Part shown: positions 25,551 through 39,185 of the stretch, one piece after another
How the letters are laid out: the number at the start of each line of letters is the position of its first letter
How positions within the stretch are numbered: the stretch's first letter is position 1
NCBI RefSeq assembly: GCF_000340215.1
Contig: NW_006921535.1
Span: 1,554,483 to 1,618,482 of the forward strand
Direction of reading: 5' to 3'
Length of the DNA: 64,000 nucleotides
Source of the DNA: Pseudocercospora fijiensis CIRAD86
Taxonomy: Eukaryota; Ascomycota; Dothideomycetes; Mycosphaerellales; Mycosphaerellaceae
Made by a program: the position numbers and the translations under genes
The notes under the pieces: model-generated
The model's input: only the letters and a program-made list of their open reading frames with translations
Told to the model about the DNA's origin: nothing
The model's database searches: none

Positions 25551-26145
25551 GCGTTAGGGAGGGGATTCTAGTCGATTAATTCCTTCTAGGAAAGCGATCT
25601 CGTCTAGATCCTCTAGTTATTTATAGGCGGATTAAGCTACCTAATATTCTCGTAGCGCTTAACTACCTTTAGCTTTAATTTTAGCAATGTCCTAAAGTAG
25701 CTTTCTCTACTTAGTAGAGTCGGTAGGAGCCGACTATTACGACTCTAGTATACTAGACATAAGACAATAAGACAGAAACAGTATATAGAAACTAAACTAT
25801 AAGACCTAAAATAAGACTAAGACTACAGTATATAGAAACTAAGTATAGAGTATAGACTAACTGCTTAGTTAGTATCTAACTTAACCTAACTAGGGGACTT
25901 CTAAGGTGTCTGTTCTTCCCTACGCTCTTACTCGAGCGGTAAATACTACTAAATAGCTCTATAGCCGCTATATAACTTTCTCTTAACGTGTTTCGGATTA
26001 ACGAATAGACCTAACTAGACAGCTCTAGGGCTATATATCGCTAACGGGGATCGTTTATAGGACGGCGCTACTAATGCCTCCTATTCCGGACGGTAGATAC
26101 GACTCTACTAATAGTTTGTCGTTCTAACTAGATATATACGCGCGC
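25551..26145 (-). pseudogene. Segment of Gypsy X between B and C: gag N-terminus and leader
   Basis: Minus-strand ATG at about 25760 opens MSSILES..SAPTDSTK.RKLL, continuing DLDEIAFLEGINRLESPP up to the B insertion point. 25761-26145 is non-coding leader of X. Confidence 0.7.
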
Positions 26146-26150
26146 TTCTC

Positions 26151-26346
26151 TGTAAGAAGGGTATGTTAGCAGGTAGATAGGGTAGTGGTAGGTACGAGTA
26201 GTATTCGATAAGGATCTAGAAGGAGAGGGAGGAAGGTAGGAGAGTTAGCCTAACGCTAAGCGCCAAGCCCTGCCTAAGGCATCGAGACCCTAGCTTCACT
26301 CGGCCTAGTTACATACTAATTACGTGTAGCCTCTTTAGCCCTAATA
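26151..26346 (-). repeat. 3' LTR of Gypsy C
   Basis: 196 bp starting tgtaagaaggg, ending ctaata, directly after TSD ttctc. Confidence 0.93.
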
Positions 26347-27599
26347 TACGCTTCCCTTCCAAAGGCCGCGCCCTCGTAGCCTACCTATATTCCAATCCCG
26401 ACCTCTATTGCCGCTAACTTAGCAAGTCTAATAAGCTGCTTAGCCGCGCTAAATTGAATACTTAACTACCTAATTATATAACTGTGTAAAACCTTACCTC
26501 TAAATAATACAATGTACAACTCTAACTGCGCTATCCTTATATATAATAAAGTGAAGGGATATAAAGCTATAAGAATTGAGGGCTATCGACTAATTATAAT
26601 ACGAGCGCGTCTTCTCTACTGCAATAGGTGGACGTACGAGGTATTGCAGCCCTACCTCCGCTCTAAGTAATGTCGTACCGAGTTCTTTGCGTCTACTCTT
26701 AAAAGACCTAGTAATGTCCGCTCCGAGGGTTTGTCCGTTCCGAGGGTTGTTCTTATTATTTGTAGTTTCGCTAGCCCCAATTGGCTAGGTTTGGCAGCCT
26801 TCGAGTGTTAATCTTATCTTATCTTCTTAAAAAACACAGCTCGTCTAGTTTCTATAGATAAAGGCTATTGTAAGTGCAGTAGTAGAGGTTCGCCTCGCTT
26901 AAAGGGTTAGATAGATCGAGGAGTAACCTATTATCCGCAAGATCGACCCCGGCTAGCTTAGCTCTATAGTTTTGCCCTTAGTTAGTCTATTAGTCGCTCA
27001 ATCTTTTGACTTAGTCAAAGTTTTGACTTGGCCTTAAGGTTTTAATCAAACCTTTAATAGGCTTAAAGCCTTAATCAAAGTTTTGATTAAAGGTGCCTTA
27101 GGCTCGTAGTGTAGGTAAGGTTGTGTCTATAGGCGTAGCGACAATAGTAAGTAATATTAATAATAGTAGCGCTAGTCGTCTTAGCGCCAACTTTACCTTC
27201 TTTAACTAACAACAACTCGGTAACACCGTTACTAATATAGCGGTGTCCTTCCTTTCTTAAATAGCAGTATACTCCGTAACACTGTTACTAATATAGCCGC
27301 GCCGGCCGCGCCGTCGTTATTATTACTATCGCTATTTACGCGCGCGCCGTCCTCGCAGATCGCCTAGGCCTTAAAGCCTCGATAGAATAAAGGAACAAGA
27401 GGGGGACCTATAGGGCGCGTTAGTAGAGAGGTAGTTTCCTAGAAGAGTAGCGAATGGTTAACGCGTTATAGCGCGCTTGTTAACACTTAGTGCGCGTTCA
27501 CCCTAGTAGTATAGTCTTATTGTCCTTTATTGCTAACAATTGCTTGCCTCTAATTAGTTAGCTAATAGCACCCCGGGGGTAGCATTGTTCCTAGGCTTA

Positions 27600-30500
27600 G
27601 TAGTGACATTATAGGCATTATGAGCTCTTAGCCTTCTTAGTATTCTTTACGCTAGTCCAATACTCATCTAACAACTCAGTTATATCTTTAAACGAGTCTT
27701 TAGCCTCCTATAAGTCCTATTTAGGTAAATAGCCTTACTATCTTAACAGGTACTCCTTCTTGCCCTGCCTAGTCCGATGCTTTAGGATACGTTCTACAGA
27801 CTACAGCTCTTCGCTATTAGCTAGTATGTCCTCGGATTCAGCAGGTGCTTCATCGCCTTCGCGCTAGTAGTATAGTTTAAGGAGGGAGATATAGAAGGTG
27901 TTATAGATAGTATAATAAGGTAGAAGCTATAACTAGTAGGCCTAGCTATTGCCCTTCGGTTCTCGGATGCGAAATGGGCTAATGTATCTTAGTGCGAGCT
28001 TAGGCCTTGTTTTACTATTAGGCGATAGGTGTTTGCGGATGCGGAGGTTCTTAGTACTAAGCATAACTATATCGCCTTGTTTAAAGGTTATTAGTATATA
28101 ACGCTTATCGTAGTAAGCCTTTTAGTATTCTTAAGCCTTTGTCAACTTCTTAGCTATCTTAGTATAGATTTCTCGCATCTTCTAGACACGTTCTATTGCC
28201 GCTAGTGTCTCTAGTATTTAACGCGCTTCCCTTTCCTTACGCTCGGCCTCGAGCGAGGTGAATAGATCTTATAGCAACGCGGCGTTTTAACCTATTATAG
28301 CTATATATAGTGAAATCTTGGTTAATAAGTGTATACTGTTGTTGTATACGAATTCTATAGGCTATAGGAGGTTGACCTAATCCTTAGGATTCTCGTTAAT
28401 GTAACTGCGCAGGTACTGCTATAGGGTAGCATTCTGTCTCTCTGTTTAACCGTTAGTCTGTAGATAGAAGGCTGTTAATAGCCGATGCTTTAGTCTTAGC
28501 TATAGGCATATTTCGCTCTAATAGTACGATATAAATATCGAGCCCCTATCGGAGACTATCCCCTTAGGTGTTCCCTAATAGGTATAGAAGATGTTAGTCT
28601 ACAGCGCCTCTACTATATCAATAGCAGTCTAATCCTTACGAGCAGGAATGTAGCGAGCACCCTTAGTAAATCGGTCTATAATAACTAGTATAGCGTTAAA
28701 GACGTCTTTACTTCCTCTTCGCTTAGTAGGGGGAAGACCTGTAATAAAGTCTATTATAAGCTCTACAAAAGGCTTCTTTAGAATAGGGAGTGAAGACAAC
28801 TCGCTAAATAGCAAGTGCTTAGGTGCTTTAACTCGTTAATATACGGCATACGTGTTTACGTAGTCCTTTATATCCCGCTTACTATTTAGCTAGTAGTATA
28901 TACGCGATAGTAGCTCGTGCGACCTCTCTATGCTATAGTAACCGGCAAGCTTACTATTATAGTGTCGCTTAAGAAGTTCTTGTCTAATCGATTGTTTAGC
29001 GGGGATATAGTATCTGCCCTTAAACCTTAAGTAACCTTTGTCGTCGATCGACTAATTACTCTTGCTAGATCGAGTCTTTCGCCTACTTACAAGCTTGTCT
29101 ATACGTTTAGCAGCAAAGGCGTCCCTCTACTAAGCCCGTAACAGCTTATCTATAAACGATTAACTATCCCTATTTGTAAGGTCATTTAATAGCACCCTCG
29201 CTATTAAACGAGGTACGTATTGTATACATCTAATAGTACTAGCAGCCGGATTAACTGTATTAGTGCTTTGATCGCTATTACTATATATAGCGATATCGAC
29301 TAGGGAGTTATTATAACTTCTCCTGTCTGTGTCCTTGGCTCTTGCCTTAATACGCACTGTTAATACAGCAAGAGCATTAATATGCTTTAAGCCGTCGCGG
29401 AGTCCGGTAAGCCGCTTATCCTACGCGTGCTTATTAATAATACGGGCTATAGCAATCTTATACTATAGGGTTGGAAACAATAAATTGATAGATTGCTAAG
29501 TCCCGCTATCGTAATTAGGTCGCCTCGATAGGCTATTAGTAGGGTTACTTACGCCTAGCCGATATAATATATCAAAATCAAACCTAGCGAGGTAGACGGC
29601 CTATCTAGCCTATCGACCTATGACCCTAGTAACCTTCGTGATTCTACGGAGGTTGTTATAGTCTGTATAGACCTGTATTGTATGTTAAGCCCTATTGAGG
29701 TAGTGCCTCTAGTGCTTAAAGGCCTCGACAATAGCTAGGAGCTCTTACTCGTAGGTCTCGTAGCGACGCTTAGTATTAATTATCTTCCTCGAGAAGAAGG
29801 CAATCGGGTGCTAGTAATTGTTATTAGCCTGTTGTAACATAATAGCTAATATAGCAAACTGTGAAGCGTTAGTCTTAATGCGGATCTGCTTACTTAGTAC
29901 AAAATGGTATAGTAAGGGGACTTTAGTAAAGCGCTTCTTCAAACCGTTAAAAGCGGCTTGTGCTCTGTTAGTCCATTTAAACTCTCTAGTTAGGTTGGCC
30001 TTAGTTTTAGTAAGCTTAGTTAGGGGCATTACATGCCGTAAATAGCCCTTAATAAAGCGACGATAGAAATTAGCGAAGCCGAGGAACGACTATAGCTCCT
30101 TAATTAACGTAGGAATAGGCTATTTAGTAATAGTTTTGATCCGATTAGGATTAGCCTTAACACCCTCGGTTGAAATAAGGAAGCTAAGGAAGGACACCTC
30201 CTTAGCAGCAAAGGTGCATTTAGAAGGCTTGCAATATAGGCTATAGGCCCGCAGGCGGTCGAGGACCTTTCGTACTATAGCCTAGTATTCTACAATGTTA
30301 GGTAAGTGTGTATAAACCAGGATATTATCTAGGTAAACTACATAGAGGTAATCTAATAGGCCTAAGAGGGCCCGATTAATGTAGGACTAGAATGTAGTAG
30401 GGGCATTAGCTAGCCTAAATAGCATAACTAAGTACTTAAAATAGCTATAGCGAGTACGAAAGGCTGTCTTCTATTCATCACCCTTACGGATACGGATGCG

Positions 30501-31540
30501 ATAGTATGCATCCTTAATATCTAATATAGTATAGTAGTAGGTACTAGAAAGGCGATCGAGAGTCTTATTAATAAGCGGAAGTAGACAGCGGTCTTTAATA
30601 GTAATAGCGTTAAGCCTACGATAATTAATATATAGACGTAGGCTACTATCCTTCTTTAGTACGAACAGGATAGGGGCGCTAGCAGGGCTGTTACTATACC
30701 GAATGCGACCGTTAGCTAGGTTTTCCTCTAGGTACTTACGCAATATAGCAAGCTCTCGTTTACTAAGGTTGTAGAGGGGGCTAAAAGGAACCTCTTTGCC
30801 CTCTATAATGTTAATCTTATAATCCGTCTCTTTGAACATAGGCAATGTCGATGCTAAGTAGTGTTTAAACACATTAATATAGGTCTCTCGAATAGGCTCT
30901 AGTATGCGAGCAAGCTAATTAGGGTCTATGCCATTAGGGGGCACAGGTTTATCGTCATTACTACCGAGCAGGTCGGTAGTTAGATTAGCTAAGGCGGAGG
31001 CTAGTGTCAGGTTGCTAATAAATAGGACCCTAATATCGTTAGGACACTCGCTAATATCGATGTGTTTAATGTCCTCTTTCCTAGCGATTCTAAATCGCTA
31101 TTATTAACTGCCTAAGTCTATAACTATAGCATAGTACTTAAGAACAGGGTTACTAATAACAATATCGGATAGGAGGCTGTCTATGTCTACCGCGTAGGCA
31201 GTGAAGTTTAGTAGGCGTTCATTTCCGAGGTCGTCTTTTAGAACTATAGGAACATAGTAGGCCCTATAGGTTAAGTGCCGAGCGTTATTAAACTAAGCAA
31301 GGGTTGGTAGGTTAGTCTTCGGCAGTTGTCGAAGGTCTAATTGCTTGGCTAGGCGATAGCTAATAAGGGCGCTAACTGAATTTCCTAGGTCTAGCGTAAC
31401 CTTGGTTTTATAGTTATTCCTATATATATCTCCTACGAGACAGGTGCGTGTAATAGCTAGCACTATATCGATAGTTTTACGCCGCACAAGGCTAACAGTT
31501 AGTGCGGCGCTTACTCTTTTTTCGACTAATAAGAAGGTTG
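27600..31540 (-). pseudogene. Gypsy C pol relic (protease, RT, RNase H, integrase, chromodomain)
   Basis: Minus-strand protease-like piece VTLDLGNSVSALISYRLAK (31293-31487). RT is open at 30471-30872, followed by YLDNILVY (~30311-30345), again with Asp to Asn. The RT-RNase H junction lies at 29811-30029 (REFKWTNRAQAAFNGLKKRF). Integrase core IDFITGLPPTKRRGSKDVF lies at 28629-28814. The chromodomain remnant lies at ~27710-27810. It is colinear with B and slightly less mutated in places. Confidence 0.9.
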
Positions 31541-31649
31541 GCCTATAGGGGTAGCGTTAGCTGCTAAAAGGTGCTTTCGGTGTTCGGCGGCAGTACGGTC
31601 GATTCGGGCCTAGTCCTTAGGTTTGTCGCATTGGCCTAGTAGATAGCTA

Positions 31650-32890
31650 GTACTATCACAGTTGAAGCACTTTAATCCGGTCGGGAGATTGTTACCGTAG
31701 CTATTGTTACTACTATTATTAGTCGAGCGGTTAGCATTATAGGGATACGAGCCCCTTCTACGGCCCCTATTACGGCCTCCTCTGTATAGCCGTCGGCTAC
31801 GGCTTCTCCTACGGTCGTTGCTACTGTTCCTATTGTTAGCACTGTTGTTCTAGTAGGAACCTTAGTTTCCTCCGCGGCTACGATAGGTAGCTAGGCGTAT
31901 CTTAGATTCTAACCGTTGTTAGAGCTATACTATACGCTCTATAGTCTCGACTTCAACTATAAATTAAATGCGTATAAGATTAGTCTGTTTAAACATACGG
32001 CGGCGGTCCAATTCAAGGACTAATTCCTATCGCAATTTAGGGCGTATTTCGGAAATCTAGATAGAGTCGGTCTTAGCTAGCAAATCGTCCTCGAGGGTCT
32101 TTAAATAGGCCTTAAATGAGCGGGCCGATTAATTAGTCTTTTGTTTGGCTCGAAGGTATTAGTCCTAAGCGTGTTGTTGCCTTAGTATAGGGTTTCTAAG
32201 GGTGTCTAGTATAATAGTCTTATAGTCTTGCTACTAAACAGCGGTCTAGTCGTAAAGGGAATCAAAATAGTTATCCTATATACGCTTTAGGTCGCTATTA
32301 ATGTACTATATAGCGTATACGACTAAGGAATAGTCGTCTAGTAGCGCTCTTAGTGCGTTGCGCTAGTTAAGCTTATAGTTACGGATGTAGTCGTTGTACT
32401 GCTTTCGGCTAGAGCTATTAAACACAGTGTAGTCCTTAAGTTTAGCATCCTTCTTCTAGACTAGAACTGATAGCGAGGAAGGCCCTGCTGTCGGCTTAGT
32501 GTTAGTTGTTAGGGCCTCCTAAAGGCGGCGAATCTCGAGGAGATTATCCTTTAGCTATTGTTCTTAACGTAGGGCAGTAAGCCTATTTTAAGTAGCTTCT
32601 TAAAGTCTCGCTACTAGCTAGGGCCCAAAGGCTAGTTAGCTATATCGACGGTTAACAATATTGTTAAGAATGTCGTCGACAGGCAATTCTAGGTCGTTAC
32701 CTAGAATTATAGGTTCTTCTTTAATAGGCTCTCCGGTAGGCCCTTTAGTAGGAGGCACTTTAGTAGGCACTTTAGCGGGAACTGTGCTACTAGCGTTGTT
32801 ATTGCTAGCGCTGCTAGCGGCAGCACGGTTGTTGTTGCTTCGTAATGAGCCCGCTATTGTAAGGGGTGACAATAATAATATATTGTAGGC
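31650..32890 (-). pseudogene. Gypsy C gag relic
   Basis: Open piece 32636-32872 (SNNNRAAASSASNNN, PTKVPPTKGPTGEP) and a mutated zinc knuckle near 31650-31700. Colinear with B. Confidence 0.8.
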
Positions 32891-33126
32891 CCCTAAGATA
32901 CGGATATAGCGGAATTAGTGGATATCGGCTTAGTGCGATTAACTCGGTATAATAGGCCGTATAGAAGGCCTTGCTTAATGATTGGTACGGTTGTTTCGAT
33001 AGAATAGTACGTATAGGTCCCGTTCTTCGGGCGCAATATAGTTAGATTAGTTATTGTAGCTATATCGCTAAAAGCTTGAAATAAGGACTATCTAGCTACT
33101 GCCCTTAAAGGGTAGATCGAATACTA

Positions 33127-33322
33127 TATAAGAAGGGTATGTTAGCAGGTAGATAGGGTAGTGGTAGGTACGAGTAGTATTCGATAAGGATCTAGAAGGA
33201 GAGGGAGGAAGGCAGGAGAGTTAGCCTAACGCCAAGCGCCAAGCCCTGCCTGAGGCATCGAGACCCTAGCTTTACTCGGCCTAGTCACATGCCAATCACG
33301 TATAGCCTCTTTAGCCCTAACA
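33127..33322 (-). repeat. 5' LTR of Gypsy C
   Basis: 196 bp starting tataag (mutated), ending ctaaca, followed by TSD ttctc. Confidence 0.93.
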
Positions 33323-33439
33323 TTCTCGCGTTACTCGAAGAGTAATAAAAATTCTTCCTAACTAAGTATACCGTACCGGCGCTTCTCCGATAGCCCTAAA
33401 ACCTTTCTATAATAGAACTTAACGGATAGTACGACAAAA

Positions 33440-33583
33440 TGTTACGAGATAGTATAGATTAGATAGAAGACGAGTTATCGTACGGTTCTATCTAGAGGTA
33501 GAAGGAAGCGTACGAGGAAGTATCCTCGCTAAGCTTTTAGCTACCTTAGGTATTAACCCGAGCAGAGTAGCTACTCCGTAATA
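33440..33583 (-). repeat. 5' LTR of Gypsy X
   Basis: 144 bp, nearly identical to 11170-11313. It is followed by TSD ctaat at 33584-33588. Confidence 0.92.
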
Positions 33584-36500
33584 CTAATCTAATATATATT
33601 TAATTTATAGTCGAAGTAGAAATAGCTAAACGAGCTATTTAGCTTTAGTAATAGCTAGAGTCGAAGATCCGACCGACTAGTACTAACCGTAGTAACCGTA
33701 GTAGCTACGGAGGAAACTAAGGTTCCTACTAAAACAATAATACTAATAATAGGAATAGTAATAACGACCGTAGAAGAGGCCGTAGTCGGCGGCTATATAG
33801 AGGAGGCCGTAATAGGGGCCGTAGAAGGGGCTCGTATCCCTATAATACTAATCGCTTAGCTAATAATAGTAGCAATAGCGGCTATAGCAATCCCCTAACC
33901 GGATTAAAGTGCTTTAATTGTAATAGTACTAGCTATCTACTAGGCTAATGCGACAAACCTAAGGACTAGGCCCGAATCGACCGTACTACTACTAAATATA
34001 GGAAACATCTTTTAGTAGCTAACGCTACCTCTATAGGCTAACCTACTAACTAGTCGAAAAAAGATTAAACGCTATACTAACCGTTAGCCTCGTACGGTAT
34101 AAGACTATCGACATTGTACTAGCTATTATACGCTCCTATCTTATATAGGATACAAAGGGCACTAACTATTAAACTAAGGTTATACTAGATCTAGGAAATT
34201 CAGTTAGTGCCCTTATTAGCTATCGCCTAGCTAAGTAATTAGACCTTCGACAATTAAATAGGGCTAACCTACTAACCCTTGCTTAGTTTAATAACGCTCG
34301 GCACTTAACCTATAGAGCCTACTATATTCCTATAGTTCTAAAGGACGACCTCGGAAATAAGCGCCTACTAGACTTTACTACCTATATAGTAGATATAGAC
34401 AGCCTTCTATCCGATATTATTATTAGCAATCCTATTCTTAAGTACTACGCTATTACTATAGACTTAGGCCTTTAATAGTAGCGATTTAGAATCGCTAGGA
34501 AAGAGGATATTAAGTACATCGACGTTAGCGAGTGCCCTAACGATATTAGGGTCCTATTTATTAGCAACCTAACTCTAGCTAATCCGACTGCCGACCTACT
34601 CGGTAATAACGACGAACCTGTGCCCCCTAAAAGCATAGACCCTAATTAGCTTGCTCGTATACTATAGCCTGTTCGAGAGACCTATATTAATATATTTAAA
34701 TACTACCTAGTATCGACATTGCCTATATTTAAAGAGACGGACTATAAGATCGATATTATATAAGGTAAGGAGGTTCCTTTTAGTCCTCTCTACAACCTTA
34801 GTAAACGGGAGCTTACTATATTGCGTAAGTACCTAGATAAAAACCTAGCTAATAGCCGGATACGGTATAGTAATAGCCCTACTAGTGCCCCTATTCTGTT
34901 CGTACTAAAGAAGGATAGTAGCCTACGCCTATATATTAATTACCGTAGACTTAATGCTGTTACTATTAAAGACCGCTGTCTACTTCTGCTTATTAATAAG
35001 ACCCTCGATCGCCTTTCTAGTACTTACTACTATACTATATTAGACATTAAGGACGCCTATTACTACATTTGTATTCGTAAGGGCGACGAATAGAAGACGG
35101 CCTTCCGCACTCGCTATAGCTATTTTAAGTACTTAGTTATACCGTTTAGGTTAGCTAATACCCCTGCTATATTCTAGTCCTATATTAATCGGGCCTTGTC
35201 CGGCCTATTAGACTACCTCTATATAGTTTACCTAGATAATATCCTAGTTTATACCTATTTACCTAATATTACGGAGTACTAGGCTATAGTCCGTAAGATA
35301 CTCGATCGCCTACGGGCTTATAGCTTGTATTATAAGCCCTCTAAATGCACCTTTGCTACTAAGGAGGTGTCCTTCCTCGGCTTCCTCGTATTAACTAATA
35401 GTATTAAGGCTAATCCTAACCGGATAAAGACTATTACTAAGTAGCTAACGCCTACTAGTATTAAGGAGCTTCAATTATTCCTAGGTTTTACTAACTTCTA
35501 CCGTCGATTTATCGAGAGCTACTTACGGCACGTAATGCCGCTAACTAAGCTTACTAAAACTAAGGCTAACCTAACCCGAGAGTTTAAATAGACTAATAAG
35601 ATATAAGCCGCTTTTAACGGCTTAAAGTAACGCTTTACTAAAGTCCCCTTATTGTACTATTTCGTACTAAGCAAACTAATCCGCATTAAGACTAACGCTT
35701 TATAGTTCGCTATATTAGCTATTATATCCTAGCAATCGGATAAAGACTATTATTAGTACCCGATTGCCTTCTTCTTAAGGAAGATAATTAACGTAGAACG
35801 TCGCTACGAGACCTACGAGTAAGAGCTCTTAGCTATTATCGAGGCCTTCAAGTATTAGAGGCACTACCTCGATAGGGCCTAATATACGATATAGGTCTAT
35901 ATAGACTATAACAACCTCCGTAGCATTACTAAGGTTACTAGAGTTATAGGTCGATAGGCTAGATAGGCCGTCTACCTCGCTAGGTTCGATTTTAATATAT
36001 TATACCGGCTAGGCGTAAGTAACCCTACCGATAGCCTATCGAGGCGACCTAATTACGATAGCGAGACCTAATATATTAATTCTTTATTTCTAACCCTATA
36101 GTATAAGATTGCTATAGCCCGTATTATTAATAAGTAAGCGTAGGATAAGCGGCTTACTAGACTCCGCGACGGCTTAAAGTATGTTAATACTCTTACTATA
36201 TTAATAGTACGTATTAAGGTAAGGGCTAAGGATACAGATAGAAGAAGTTATAATAACTCCCTAGTCGATATCGCTATATATAGTAATAGCGATTAAAGTA
36301 CTACTATAGTTAATCCGGCTGCTAGTACTATTAGATATATATAATACGTACCTCGTTTAATAGCGAGAGTGCTATTAAATAACCTTACAAACGGGGATAG
36401 TTAGTCGTTTATAGATAAGCTATTACGTACTTAGTAGAGGGACGCCTTTGCTACTAAACGTATCGATAAGCTTGTAAGTAGGCGAACGACGCGATCTAGT

Positions 36501-37970
36501 AAGAGTAATTAGTCGATCGATAACAAAGGTTATTTAAAGTTTAAGGGCAGATACTATATCCCCGCTAAACATTCGATCCGACAAGAACTTCTTAAGCGAT
36601 ACTATAAAAGTAAGCTTGCCGGTTACTATAGTATAAAGAGGTCGTACGAGCTACTATCGCGTATATACTACTAGCTAAATAGTAAGCGGGATATAAAGGA
36701 CTACGTAAATACGTATGCCGTATACTAACGAGTTAAAGCACCGAAGCACTTGCTATTCGGCGAGTTGTCTTCGCTTCCTATTCTAAAGAAGCCATTTGCT
36801 AAGCTTATAATAGACTTTATTATAGGCCTTCCGCCTACTAAGCGTAGGGGTAGTAAGGACGTCTTTAATACTATCCTTATTATAGCAGATCGATTTACTA
36901 AAGGCGCTCGGTATATCCTAGCGTAGAAAGACTAGACTGCTATTAATATAGTAGAGGCGCTATAGAATAATATCTTCTGTACCTATTAGGGAACCCCTAA
37001 GGAAATAGTCTCTAATCGAGGCTCGATATTTATATCCTACTATTAGAGCGAGATTTGCTTATAGCTAAGACTAAAGCATCGGCTATTAATAGCCTTCTAT
37101 CCGTAGACTAACGGTTAAATAGAGAGGTAGAATGCTACCCTATAGCAGTACTTACGTAGTTATATTAATAAGAACCCCGAGGATTAGGTTAACCTCCTCT
37201 AACCTATAGAATTCGTATATAATAATAGTACGTACTTATTAACTAAGGTCTTACCCTATATAGCTATAATAGGCTAAAACGCTACCTTACTATAAGACCT
37301 ATTTACCTCGCTCGAGGCCGAGCGTAAGGAAAGGGAAGCGCGTTAAGTACTAATACCTAAGATACTAGCGGCTATTAAGAGGGTTTAAAAGATGCGAGAA
37401 ATTTACGCTAAGATAGCTAACAAACTAGCAAAGGCCTAGGCCTATTAGAAGGCCTACTATAACAAACACTATACGCTAATAGCCTTTAAATAAGGCGATA
37501 TAGTTATACTTAGTACGAAGAACCTCCGTATCTATAAACACCTATCCCCTAATAGTAAAACAAGGCCTAAGCTTATACTAAGGTATATTAGTGTATTCCG
37601 TATCCGAGAACCGAAGGGCAATAGCTAGGCTTACTAGTTATAGCTTCTACCTTATTATACTATCTATAACACCTTCTATATCTCCCTCCTTAAACTATAC
37701 TACTAGCGCGAAGGCGATAAAGCGCCTACTAAGTTAGAAGAAGTCTTAGCGGATAGTAAAGAGCTATAGTCTATAGAACGTATTCTAAAGCACTAGACTA
37801 GGTAAGGCAAGAAGGAATACCTCTTAAGGTAGTAGGGCTATTTACCTAAATAGGACTCGTAGGAAGCTAAAGACTCCTTCGAGGATATAGCCGAGTTGTT
37901 AGATAAGTATTAGACTAGCGTAAAGAACAAGAAGAAGGCTAAAAGCTCGTAATATTACTAAGGCTCGGGA
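33584..37970 (+). pseudogene. Gypsy A gag 3' part and pol relic (plus strand)
   Basis: Resumes the A reading direction after element X. It contains the zinc knuckle at ~33900-33960, protease region near 34150-34250 and RT piece 34821-35093 (NYRRLNAVTIKDRCLL). These are followed by YLDNILVY (~35222-35255), RNase H (~35750-35830), integrase (~36780-37000) and a mutated chromodomain (~37760-37870). It carries more TAG/TAA than B or C, consistent with greater age or more RIP cycles. Confidence 0.88.
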
Positions 37971-37972
37971 TT

Positions 37973-37995
37973 AATAGCACCCCCGGGGTGCTATT
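37973..37995. other. 23-nt near-perfect palindrome after Gypsy A pol
   Basis: aatagcacccc joined to cggggtgctatt. The homologous site lies at 19787-19809 in B and 27574-27596 in C, slightly mutated. It sits just beyond the pol end in all three copies. Confidence 0.75.
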
Positions 37996-39185
37996 AGCTA
38001 ACTAATTAGAGGCAAGCAATTGTTAATAATAAGGGACAATAAGACTATACTACTATAGAATCTACCTCTTTACTAGCGTACCCTATAAGACCCTTCTCTT
38101 AGCGCCCCCTTTTATTCCTTTATTCTACTAAGGCTCTAAGGCCTAAACGATCGATAAGGGCGATACGCGCGCGCGTACGAATAATAGTAACGAAGATAAT
38201 AGTATCGCGCTACGAGCTAGTAGTATACCGGCGGCCGGCGCGGCTATATTAGTAACGGTATTACGGAGTGTATATTGCTGCTTAAAGAAGGAAAGATACG
38301 TCTATATTAGTAACGGTATTACCGAGTTATTATTAGTTAAAGAAGGAAATTAGAAGCAAGGTAAAGTCGGCGATAAGACGGCTAGCGCTACTATTATTAA
38401 CATTACCTACTATTGTCGCTATACCTACAAGGGCAACCTTACCTATACTACGAGCCTAAAGCACTATACTAACTAAGTTAAAAGATTAAACCTACTAAGA
38501 GTTTAATTAAAACTTTAAGCCGCTTAAAGATTAAGCGACTAATAGGCTAACTAAGGGCAAAAACTATAGAGCTAAGCTAGCTAGGGTCGATCTTGCGAAT
38601 AATAGGTTACTCCTCGATCTTTCCGACCCTTTAAGTAAAGCGAACCTTAACTATTATACTTATAATAGCCTTTATCTATAGAAACTAGACGAGCTGTGTT
38701 TTTTGAAAAAATAAGATAAGATTAACATTTAAAGGCTGCTAAACCTAACTAATTAGGGCTAGCGAAACTACAAACAATAATAGCCCTTATAATAATAAGA
38801 ACGATCTCTTAGAGCGAACATTTCTAGGTCTTTTAAGAGTAGACGTAAAGAACTCGATACGACATTACTTAGAACGGAGGCAGTGCTACAATACCTCGTA
38901 CGCCTATCTATTATAGTAGGGAAGGCGCGCTCGTATTATAATTAGTCGATAGTCCTTAATTCTTATAATTATATATTACTTTATTATATATAAGGATAGC
39001 GTAGTTAGAGTTAAACATTGTATTATATTAGAGGTAAGGTTTAATATAGTTATATAATTAGGTAGTTGCGTATTTAATTTAGTGCGGGCTAAGTAGCTTA
39101 TTAGACCTGCTAAGTTAGTAGTAATAGAGGATAAGATTAGAATATAGACCGGCTACGAGGGCGCGGCCTTTAGAAGAGAAGCGTA

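Larger units (their letters stand above)
26151..33322 (-). mobile_element. Gypsy retrotransposon C, complete copy of the A family, nested in X
   Basis: 7172 bp. The 196-bp LTRs lie at 26151-26346 and 33127-33322. TSD ttctc lies at 26146-26150 and 33323-33327. The outer LTR end still reads ctaaca, the unmutated terminus that defines the family ends. It is colinear with B. Some protease, RT and gag frames remain open. Confidence 0.95.
11170..33583 (-). mobile_element. Gypsy LTR retrotransposon X (second family), nested in A and itself split by B and C
   Basis: LTRs of 144 bp at 11170-11313 (3' LTR) and 33440-33583 (5' LTR) start tgttac and end gtaata (gtaaca mutated). TSD ctaat lies at 11165-11169 and 33584-33588. 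Removing B and C leaves about 8.1 kb: gag on the right (25551-25760, then 18382 leftward), then protease, RT, RNase H and integrase toward the left. The 3' LTR is preceded on the minus strand by a purine tract (aggagggga). It is RIP-mutated throughout. Confidence 0.93.

Noticed and set aside
24875..32888. Hydrophobic plus-strand frames (24875-25111, 32661-32888) that look like membrane peptides
   Set aside because: They are the reverse strand of the Ala/Ser/Asn-rich Gypsy gag in copies B and C.
33440..33583. Solo LTR interpretation of the 144-bp repeat
   Set aside because: It pairs with 11170-11313 and both are flanked by the same TSD ctaat, so they are the two LTRs of one split element.
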